NCBI GenBank assembly: GCA_946543495.1
Contig: CAMNLS010000109.1
Coordinates: 1 to 5,054 of the forward strand
Direction of reading: 5' to 3'
DNA length: 5,054 nt
Origin: an uncultured Selenomonadales bacterium
Lineage (GTDB): Bacteria; Bacillota; Negativicutes; Selenomonadales; Selenomonadaceae
Positions 1-4,785 of the stretch are shown here, one piece after another. The notes below the pieces were generated by a model, which saw only the letters and a list, made by a program, of their open reading frames with translations, was not told where the DNA came from and searched no databases. Position 1 is the first letter of the stretch, and each line of letters starts with the position of its first letter. The translations under genes were made by a program, and so were the position numbers.

Positions 1-440
1 TCTGCCACGTCCTGTTGATAGCGTTTGGCATCGTATCGATAAGCACGCCCCATAGCGTCGCGGTCTGAAGAAGCTAAGCCCATGCCGTATTGAGCCATTC
101 GAGTATCGGCGGATTGTTCAGCTTGTTCCATGTGCGCTATCAAATCGCCTTTTTTAATCGTCATGCCAGGTTGAATGTAGAGTTGAGCAATTTTCCCGTT
201 GGCAACGTGAGTAACATTCATGACGCCCGCCGAATCCATGATTAAGCCCATGCCGTCCGCTTTGACTGTGAACGCGCCGTAGATTGACCAAAGCACCACT
301 GCGAAGAGTAAGACAAGTATTGCGATTAATCCCATCCAGCTAACGGGCGTCGTTATCGGCAACATCGTATCGAGCTTTTCAGGCGAGCGCAGTTTATCGA
401 GAGCTTCTTGGCTGAAGATTTGACTATTCTGTTGACGCAT
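1..440 (-). CDS. NHLM/NHLP-type bacteriocin export HlyD-family adaptor, N-terminal part (cut by window edge)
   Basis: This gene starts at the ATG at 440-438 and is open to the left edge, giving 146 visible codons, so the C-terminus is missing. The protein begins with a short cytoplasmic segment containing FSQEALDKLRSPEKLD (residues 9-24). One membrane helix follows at about residues 35-54, ending in LWSIYGAF. Next comes the first half of a biotinyl-lipoyl-like domain (VANGKIAQLYIQPGMTIKKG, residues 79-98), and then the start of a helical region. The layout 'F..EAL..L.SPE.LD', then a helix ending in W.IYG, matches my knowledge of the HlyD-like secretion proteins of nitrile-hydratase-leader-peptide bacteriocin systems (TIGR03794). 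Such proteins act as periplasmic adaptors for peptidase-containing ABC exporters. The gene overlaps the upstream adaptor gene by 17 bases and has GAGG just ahead of its ATG, so the two are probably translated together. A generic HlyD protein of another type I exporter is the main alternative. The substrate cannot be told from this window. Confidence 0.85.
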   Translation of the reverse strand, partial: MRQQNSQIFSQEALDKLRSPEKLDTMLPITTPVSWMGLIAILVLLFAVVLWSIYGAFTVKADGMGLIMDSAGVMNVTHVANGKIAQLYIQPGMTIKKGDLIAHMEQAEQSADTRMAQYGMGLASSDRDAMGRAYRYDAKRYQQDVA

Positions 441-1608
441 TATCCTCAACCCCCATTAAAGTTACAATGACTTTCATTCCGTCTTCGAGTCCTTCCGCCG
501 CTGACGTGATAACCGTTTCGCCCTCTTTGAGTCCCGAAATAATTTCAATATAATTGCCGTCGTCCGCACCCGTTTTGACTGCGCGGCGTTCCAAAGTATC
601 TTGAGGCGTCACTACGAAGACTGCATTGCGATTTGAATCAATCATCGAGGCGAGCGGCACGGTTAAAAGTTTGCGCGTCTTCGTCGACTTCAAAACTGCC
701 CCGCTATAAGCTTGCTGCTCCAAAAGCCCGACGCGGTTATCAATCTCGAAGACGACTTTCCTTAAGCGTGCAGGTTCATTCAAGCTGGGCATGATGTCCT
801 TGACGTAGACAGAAAAAATTTCGGCGTCGCCACGATTGCCCGCCGCATACTCGGTATCGTAAGCCTTGCGCAAGATTTGACTGTTCGTGAAACTAAGCTC
901 CGCCATGTCGCCGATTGAAAGGCGTTGAGCGTGCTTATCGTCAATGGGTAAGGAAAAAAAGAGCCGCGAAAAGTTTCCGACTAGGGCAAGCGGCGTGCCC
1001 GCCGTAACATACGCGCCTTGCTGTTTATAAATGATTAAAACTTCGCCGTCAATCGGTGCTATCACGTCTTGGCGAGCGGATTGAACTAATAATTGCTGTT
1101 TGACAGTTTGAGCCTCTTTTAACGCCGCTTCCGACGCAAAGTAAGCCGCTTCCGCCTCGTCGAATTTTTCTAAGGAAGTTGCGTTGCGTTCCCTTAGGCG
1201 GGTGTATCGTGCATAATTGTTCTTGGCGTTAGCAAGCTGGGCTTCTGCCTTAGCAATGGAGCTTTCCGCCTGTTGAATCTTAAGCGGGATTTCGTCGTTT
1301 ACCAGCGAGAAGAGAACTTGCTCGCGCGTTACGTTTGAATTCTTCGTCACGAACATTTGTTCAATGCGTCCGTCAATTAAGGCAACCGCGTCCGCCATTT
1401 CCTCAGAGTAAAGATTAATCGTCTCTAAAAATAATTTCGGGTGCATGTCGCGCATTAGCACTTTTGCGCCTTGAAGGGGAATCGTTCGCTTTTCCATGCG
1501 TTCAACAATTTGATTTTCGCCGTTCTTATTGAGCCACGCCCCATAAGCAATCATTGCTATTGCGAACATTAATATCAGCATAAGCCCGACTATATAAAGT
1601 TTCTTCAT
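424..1608 (-). CDS. RND-type periplasmic adaptor (membrane fusion protein) with TolC-docking motif
   Basis: The product is 394 residues, a normal length for an RND/MacA-type adaptor linking an inner-membrane transporter to an outer-membrane channel. An N-terminal helix (residues 4-24) with no clear cleavage site probably anchors it in the inner membrane. Half of a lipoyl domain follows (about 72-107, with DGRIEQMFVTKNSNVTREQ). An Ala/Glu-rich helical hairpin spans about 108-178. The second lipoyl half is at 181-212 (DVIAPIDGEVLIIYKQQGAY), then a beta-barrel (about 213-310) and a membrane-proximal domain (about 315-385, ending GLKEGETVITSAAEGLEDGM). R134, L138 and S145 at the hairpin tip have the spacing of the RLS motif that contacts TolC in AcrA, so a TolC-like partner is inferred. 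The ATG at 1608-1606 has AAAGGAGG seven bases upstream. It is the first gene of the minus-strand operon and overlaps the HlyD-like gene by 17 bases. No RND pump gene is visible, so its transporter is unknown; the adjacent NHLM-type ABC system is the best candidate. Confidence 0.9.
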   Translation of the reverse strand: MKKLYIVGLMLILMFAIAMIAYGAWLNKNGENQIVERMEKRTIPLQGAKVLMRDMHPKLFLETINLYSEEMADAVALIDGRIEQMFVTKNSNVTREQVLFSLVNDEIPLKIQQAESSIAKAEAQLANAKNNYARYTRLRERNATSLEKFDEAEAAYFASEAALKEAQTVKQQLLVQSARQDVIAPIDGEVLIIYKQQGAYVTAGTPLALVGNFSRLFFSLPIDDKHAQRLSIGDMAELSFTNSQILRKAYDTEYAAGNRGDAEIFSVYVKDIMPSLNEPARLRKVVFEIDNRVGLLEQQAYSGAVLKSTKTRKLLTVPLASMIDSNRNAVFVVTPQDTLERRAVKTGADDGNYIEIISGLKEGETVITSAAEGLEDGMKVIVTLMGVEDNASTE

Positions 1609-1615
1609 CAGCCGT

Positions 1616-1623
1616 CCTCCTTT
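1616..1623 (-). promoter_or_regulatory. Strong ribosome binding site of the RND-type adaptor gene
   Basis: The minus strand reads AAAGGAGG here, seven bases ahead of the ATG at 1608. It is a full match to the 16S anti-Shine-Dalgarno and fixes the start of the 394-residue adaptor. Confidence 0.85.
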
Positions 1624-1630
1624 CGTGGGT

Positions 1631-1659
1631 AGTATAAATCAAGCAAATTTTCATGTCAA
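1631..1659 (-). promoter_or_regulatory. SigA/sigma-70 promoter for the export operon
   Basis: On the minus strand a perfect TTGACA (1659-1654) is followed by a 17-base spacer and TATACT (1636-1631), five of six matches to the -10 consensus. Transcription would begin near 1624, almost at the Shine-Dalgarno sequence (1623-1616). The leader would then be only about 16 bases. This leaves no room for a riboswitch or attenuator, so any regulation should act at transcription initiation. Confidence 0.8.
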
Positions 1660-1690
1660 TTTTCAACATACCGCGCAGATTCAATCAAGC

Positions 1691-1719
1691 TTGTAATAAA
1701 GCGTCAAAGTTTGTATAAT
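1691..1719 (+). promoter_or_regulatory. SigA/sigma-70 promoter for the solute-binding protein gene
   Basis: TTGTAA (1691-1696, four of six to TTGACA) is separated by exactly 17 bases from a perfect TATAAT (1714-1719). Transcription would start near 1726, giving a leader of about 23 bases that contains GGAGG (1735-1739), nine bases before the ATG at 1749. The -35 overlaps the CAAGCTTG palindrome at 1687-1694, which would suit a repressor site, though that is inference. Confidence 0.75.
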
Positions 1720-1748
1720 GGCTAAAAATTTCGCGGAGGATTTAAGTC

Positions 1749-2795
1749 ATGCGACGATATATGATTTTAATCTTAACGGCGTTTATGGTAGTCTTAGCGG
1801 CGGTGGCAGGAATGGCATTGCCCGTTGACGCAGACAAGAAGACTTCGGGCGTGCCAATGCAAGAGCTTACAGCTTATACGACATTGCCCGCCGAGACGGC
1901 TTCCGTCCTGTCCGAAGTTTACGAAAAAGAAAACAAAGTCCGCGTGAACTTCGTGCCGATGAATCCAAAAGAAATTCTGCAGGAGATTAAGAACGATGCC
2001 GTCAGCGACCCGACTGTTGTGCGCACGGTTGATATTGTCATTGCGGATAGTAAGATTCTGCGCGAGGCGGCGGATTTGAATTTGCTTACGCCTTACACCT
2101 CAGAGGCTAACGACGCTGTTAAAAGTCTTTTCAAGGACGAATTTGACCGATGGACGGGCATTTGGTACGACCCGATAATTTTTTGCGCGAACAGAGATTT
2201 TATGCACACGACCGTCGACTTGCCCGACACGTGGGAAAAACTTTCTAAGGCGGGGAAAATTCGCGTGGGCATAACGGACTTTCTAGCGGCGGACGCGTCT
2301 GCTAATTTGATGTTCGGAATGATTGCGAACTTTGGCGACGCGAAGACTTATGAAATTTTAAGCGGCTTGCATCCTAAGGTTGTTCAGTACACAAAGTTTT
2401 TATCTAATCCCGTTCGACAAGCCGGCATGGGCGAAGTTGATATATCGGTTGCCGTCGAGAGTGAGACGCTCCGTTATTTGCAGAACGGCTACCCGCTTAA
2501 GATAATTTATCCCGCTGACGGCACGAGTTATCTTTTAACTGGCTTTGCGATCACGACGACTGACGCTAAGAAAAATCTTGCCGCCGCCAAGTTTGCTGAT
2601 TGGCTCCTTAGTGATGAGGCGCAACTTTATCTGCAGACGAACGGCTTTTATTTTATCCCGACGAATCCGCAGACGTTAGCTTATAAATCGTTCGCTGGGA
2701 AAAATCTTTTGCTCTTCGATAATCAGCAAAACTTTTCTGAACAACAGCAACGCGCCTTTTTAGATTATTGGGTTAAGAATGTTCGCTTGAAGTAG
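1749..2795 (+). CDS. ABC transporter substrate-binding protein, iron(III)/phosphonate-like family, periplasmic
   Basis: The product is 348 residues with an Arg-rich start and a hydrophobic signal segment (about 5-23) followed by a probable cleavage site after GMA (21-23). There is no lipobox cysteine; the only Cys is C146. It should therefore be a free periplasmic protein, as expected in an organism with an outer membrane. The body has the two-lobe fold of the extracellular solute-binding family that includes Fe3+ and 2-aminoethylphosphonate binders. Landmarks are LTAYTTLPAETASVL (40-54), a TGIWYDPIIFCANRD hinge-like stretch (136-150), and NPVRQAGMGEVDISVAVES (220-238). The C-terminal signature is PADGTSYLL (255-263), then KFADWLLSDEAQLYLQTNGF (281-300). 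The ATG has GGAGG nine bases upstream. No permease or ATPase gene is in the window, so the ligand is unknown. It may serve a transporter encoded elsewhere or act as a sensor partner. The family call is confident, the substrate is not. Confidence 0.87.
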   Translation: MRRYMILILTAFMVVLAAVAGMALPVDADKKTSGVPMQELTAYTTLPAETASVLSEVYEKENKVRVNFVPMNPKEILQEIKNDAVSDPTVVRTVDIVIADSKILREAADLNLLTPYTSEANDAVKSLFKDEFDRWTGIWYDPIIFCANRDFMHTTVDLPDTWEKLSKAGKIRVGITDFLAADASANLMFGMIANFGDAKTYEILSGLHPKVVQYTKFLSNPVRQAGMGEVDISVAVESETLRYLQNGYPLKIIYPADGTSYLLTGFAITTTDAKKNLAAAKFADWLLSDEAQLYLQTNGFYFIPTNPQTLAYKSFAGKNLLLFDNQQNFSEQQQRAFLDYWVKNVRLK

Positions 2796-2798
2796 GAA

Positions 2799-2883
2799 CT
2801 AGTTGGAAGATTATAAGATAGAGAGATAGAAAGATAGAAAGTAAATACTTTTAATCTTATGATCTTATAATCTCTTAATCTAG
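2799..2883. repeat. AT-rich palindromic element made of 8-base repeats, bounded by CTAG
   Basis: This spacer between the solute-binding protein gene and rimO is strongly structured. The left arm holds four 8-base units (2808-2839: AGATTATA, AGATAGAG, AGATAGAA, AGATAGAA). The right arm holds four units (2852-2883: TAATCTTA, TGATCTTA, TAATCTCT, TAATCTAG) that are roughly their reverse complement. A perfect 12-base inverted repeat, AGATTATAAGAT (2808-2819) with ATCTTATAATCT (2862-2873), sits within it. Folding 2808-2843 against 2846-2881 gives 26 of 36 Watson-Crick pairs around a two-base loop, by hand count. Both ends carry CTAG (2799-2802 and 2880-2883) at a similar distance from the 12-base repeat. 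It has no GC-rich stem and no T-run, so it is not a classical terminator. It could be a small mobile or repeat element, a hairpin in the rimO leader, or a product of repeat slippage. Confidence 0.7.
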
Positions 2884-2888
2884 AAGTA

Positions 2889-2896
2889 AAAGGAGG
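2889..2896 (+). promoter_or_regulatory. Ribosome binding site that sets the TTG start of rimO
   Basis: AAAGGAGG lies eight bases before the TTG at 2905. The next in-frame ATG is codon 20 and would remove the essential Cys10, so this site decides in favour of the TTG start. The site lies just beyond the palindromic element, whose folding could influence its accessibility. Confidence 0.85.
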
Positions 2897-2904
2897 ATAT
2901 AATT

Positions 2905-4230
2905 TTGAAAGCAGGCTTTGTGAGTTTGGGCTGTGCAAAAAATTTAATCGATACAGAAGTCATGCTCGGCATTATGCAAGAACGCGGAATTGAGTTGACA
3001 GCGAACCCTGCCGAAGCTGACATTCTGATTGTAAATACTTGCGCGTTTATCTTGTCGGCTAAGGAAGAATCAATCACGACGATTTTAAATCTTGCCGAAT
3101 ATAAACAGACTGGTCGTTGTCGTTCGTTGATTGTGGCGGGGTGTTTGACGCAGATTTATAAAGGGGAACTCCTTGACGAAATGCCCGAAGTCGACGCGCT
3201 CATTGGCACAAGGGCTTGGAATAGAATCATGGAGGCGATTGCGGAAACTCTTTCGGGGCGGCGCGTGGTTTTAATTGGTGAGCGCGAAATTATTTACGAC
3301 TCGAAGACGCCGCGAATCCGCACTACGCCACCTTACACCGCCTATGTAAAAATAGCTGAAGGCTGTAACAATCACTGTTCGTTCTGTTCGATACCTTTGA
3401 TACGCGGGCGGCAAATTTCGCGTCCGATTGAGGATATAAAGTTGGAAGTCGAAGAGCTTGCCCGTCAAGGCGTCAAAGAGATAAATTTAATCGCGCAAGA
3501 CACTACGGCTTATGGCACAGACCTTTACGGCAGACCAAAACTCGTTGAGCTACTTCGCGAGCTGGTCAAGGTTGATGTTCATTGGATAAGAATTCTTTAC
3601 GCCTATCCGCGCCGCTTTACTGACGAGCTGATTGATTTAATCGCCGCCGAGCCGAAGATTTGCAATTACGTCGACTTGCCCCTGCAACACGCGAGCAACA
3701 AAATCCTAAAGCGCATGAACCGCCCCGACACCCGCGAATCAATCGAGGTGTTACTGAAAAAAATCCGCGCGAAGATTCCAGGCGTCGTAATTCGGTCAAC
3801 ATTTATAGTCGGCTTCCCCGGCGAGACCGAAGACGACTTCCAAGAGCTAAAAGACTTCTTGCGGGAGCAACAGCTAGACAAGGTCGGGATATTCACCTAT
3901 TCGCGGGAAGAGGGCACAGCGGCTTACGACTTCCCAGAGCAAATATCCGAAGAGGTCATGCAGGAACGTTATCACGATTTGATGAGTATGCAGTCTTTGA
4001 TTTCGCAGGAGCTTAACGAGGCGTTGGGGGGGCAGGAGCTTGAGGTTTTGATTGAGAATCGCGACGAGGAAGTTCCGCAGGTCGTGGCGGGTCGTTCGTA
4101 TCGTGACGCGCCGGAGGTCGACGGGCTTGTTTATATTGAGAACGACGGACGGAGCAAGGCTGGCGATATTGTCCGCGTGAAAGTCTTGGCGGGCTTCGTC
4201 TATGACATTGCGGCGGAGAGGGCAACGTGA
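2905..4230 (+). CDS. rimO: Ribosomal protein S12 methylthiotransferase RimO (radical SAM enzyme)
   Basis: RimO adds a methylthio group to the beta-carbon of a conserved aspartate of ribosomal protein S12, using S-adenosylmethionine and two 4Fe-4S clusters. The product is 441 residues, the usual length. The N-terminal methylthiotransferase domain (about 1-120) opens with GFVSLGCAKNLIDTEVMLG, and C10, C46 (in NTCAF) and C80 (in AGCLTQ) are the expected auxiliary-cluster ligands. The radical SAM motif CxxxCxxC is C154, C158, C161 (EGCNNHCSFCSIPLIRG). Further family signatures are YAYPRRF (232-238), DLPLQHAS (257-264) and FIVGFPGETEDDF (300-312). A C-terminal TRAM domain, which contacts the substrate, occupies about 372-438. 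SLGCAKN and LPLQHAS favour RimO over the tRNA enzyme MiaB. The start is TTG with a strong ribosome binding site. No residue looks missing. It may be transcribed by read-through from the upstream gene or from an unrecognised promoter. Confidence 0.96.
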   Translation: MKAGFVSLGCAKNLIDTEVMLGIMQERGIELTANPAEADILIVNTCAFILSAKEESITTILNLAEYKQTGRCRSLIVAGCLTQIYKGELLDEMPEVDALIGTRAWNRIMEAIAETLSGRRVVLIGEREIIYDSKTPRIRTTPPYTAYVKIAEGCNNHCSFCSIPLIRGRQISRPIEDIKLEVEELARQGVKEINLIAQDTTAYGTDLYGRPKLVELLRELVKVDVHWIRILYAYPRRFTDELIDLIAAEPKICNYVDLPLQHASNKILKRMNRPDTRESIEVLLKKIRAKIPGVVIRSTFIVGFPGETEDDFQELKDFLREQQLDKVGIFTYSREEGTAAYDFPEQISEEVMQERYHDLMSMQSLISQELNEALGGQELEVLIENRDEEVPQVVAGRSYRDAPEVDGLVYIENDGRSKAGDIVRVKVLAGFVYDIAAERAT

Positions 4231-4236
4231 CGTTGC
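4222..4236 (+). other. Small perfect hairpin enclosing the rimO stop codon
   Basis: GCAACG (4222-4227) and CGTTGC (4231-4236) pair perfectly over six bases, leaving the rimO stop codon TGA (4228-4230) as the loop. There is no following T-run, so it is not an intrinsic terminator by itself. It could protect the 3' end of the message or affect termination of translation, but six base pairs could also be chance. Confidence 0.45.
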
Positions 4237-4340
4237 AGCCAATGAACGCGCCTTAGTCGTCGATAAAGTCGGAGCTGGTAACCGCGTTCGTACGCAATAC
4301 TGCGCATTGCTAGTCCGATAGCTTGAAAGGATTGATTGAC
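4231..4340. other. Intergenic gap between rimO and the CinA-type gene, no convincing gene
   Basis: These 110 bases separate rimO from the preferred start of the next gene. In many Firmicutes pgsA (phosphatidylglycerophosphate synthase) occupies this place; no PgsA motif can be read here in any frame. One open frame overlaps the rimO end (4202-4321, ATG start, 39 codons, Arg-rich) but has no good ribosome binding site and no recognisable family. A weak 5-base inverted repeat GCAAT/ATTGC lies at 4294-4298 and 4306-4310. No clear promoter is visible, so co-transcription of rimO and the next gene is likely. Confidence 0.5.
4326..4330 (+). promoter_or_regulatory. Ribosome binding site supporting the ATG at 4341
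   Basis: AAAGG lies ten bases before the ATG at 4341. An in-frame TTG at 4323 has no such site upstream, and a TTG at 4332 is too close to this one. The ATG is therefore preferred, which shortens the longest open frame by six codons. Confidence 0.6.
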
Positions 4341-4769
4341 ATGGAGAACTTTACTGTTGCCTGCGCGGAGTCGTGTACGGGCGGATTGTTAATGAGTCGG
4401 CTGACTGACTTTGCAGGCGCATCGGCTTACGTCAAGGGCGGCGTCGTCGCTTACAGCAACGAGATAAAAAATAAAATCTTGCACGTCAAAGCCGAGACCT
4501 TAGAGGAGTTCGGCGCGGTGAGTTCGCAGACGGCGTTGGAGATGGCGTCTAACGTTCGCGAGATTTTTAATTCGACAATCGGCTTGAGTACGACGGGCAA
4601 CGCAGGACCTACAGCTAGCGAGGGTAAAGGAATCGGCTTGGTTTACGTGGCAATCGTCGGAGAAAAGTTTTCAGAGGTTAAAGAATGTCACTTCAAAGGC
4701 ACGCGCAGTGAGATAAAAGCTCAGGCGGCTGATACGGCGTTTGAACTTTTGATGAAGTACACGATTTAA
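4341..4769 (+). CDS. pncC: Stand-alone CinA C-terminal domain protein, probable nicotinamide-nucleotide amidohydrolase (PncC)
   Basis: The product is 142 residues from the ATG at 4341, or 148 if the upstream TTG at 4323 is used. It covers the CinA C-terminal domain alone, without the N-terminal MoCF-like domain of full-length CinA. Members of this family hydrolyse NMN to nicotinate mononucleotide, recycling pyridine nucleotide in the cytoplasm. Visible signatures are ACAESCTGGLL (residues 7-17), which bears the conserved serine, then GGVVAYSNEIKNKIL (33-47), FGAVSSQTALEMA (57-69) and STTGNAGPTASEGKGIGLVYVAI (83-105, in two parts STTGNAGP and GIGLVYVAI). The usual Gly-rich run after AGP (often GPGGG) reads GPTAS here, and the N-terminal helix seen in many relatives before the AESCTGG motif is short. 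The fold call is safe; the enzymatic role is by family and not proven. It follows rimO in the same orientation. Confidence 0.9.
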   Translation: MENFTVACAESCTGGLLMSRLTDFAGASAYVKGGVVAYSNEIKNKILHVKAETLEEFGAVSSQTALEMASNVREIFNSTIGLSTTGNAGPTASEGKGIGLVYVAIVGEKFSEVKECHFKGTRSEIKAQAADTAFELLMKYTI

Positions 4770-4773
4770 ATTA

Positions 4774-4780
4774 GAGGTGA
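4774..4780 (+). promoter_or_regulatory. Ribosome binding site that sets the TTG start of the exported protein
   Basis: GAGGTGA (4774-4780) ends five bases before the TTG at 4786. Starting there gives a complete signal peptide with an Arg-Lys N-terminus; the next in-frame ATG (codon 10) would lose the charged part. Confidence 0.7.
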
Positions 4781-4785
4781 TTATC

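Larger units (their letters stand above)
1609..1748. promoter_or_regulatory. Divergent control region between the export operon and the solute-binding protein gene
   Basis: This 140-base AT-rich gap separates two genes transcribed away from each other and contains a promoter for each. The -35 boxes lie about 31 bases apart, so polymerases or regulators on the two sides could interfere with each other. The octamer AATCAAGC occurs twice in the same orientation, at 1637-1644 (inside the leftward promoter spacer) and 1683-1690 (next to the rightward -35). The palindrome CAAGCTTG at 1687-1694 overlaps the rightward -35. These are possible operator sites, but short repeats in AT-rich DNA can arise by chance. 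Confidence 0.6.

Noticed and set aside
2866..2871. TATAAT as a -10 box for rimO
   Set aside because: The motif is perfect, but no -35-like sequence lies 16-18 bases upstream and it falls inside the AT-rich repeat arm, where such a match is expected by chance.
2808..2883. Intrinsic terminator after the solute-binding protein gene
   Set aside because: The stem is AT-rich and imperfect, and no T-run follows it; it does not fit a Rho-independent terminator.
2808..2883. CRISPR array
   Set aside because: The units are 8 bases, directly adjacent and without spacers, and there are no cas genes.
3660..4016. 118-codon open frame on the plus strand inside rimO
   Set aside because: It lies fully within the well-supported rimO in another frame, is extremely Arg-rich and matches no known family; it is a shadow.
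3874..4242. 122-codon antisense open frame over the rimO 3' end
   Set aside because: It is antisense to the conserved radical SAM/TRAM coding region, with no ribosome binding site or recognisable domain.
4202..4321. 39-codon open frame overlapping the rimO end
   Set aside because: It has no good ribosome binding site and no recognisable product; I could not read it as a pgsA remnant either.
4323..4340. TTG at 4323 as start of the CinA-type gene
   Set aside because: No ribosome binding site precedes it, while the ATG at 4341 has AAAGG ten bases upstream and begins at the conserved domain.
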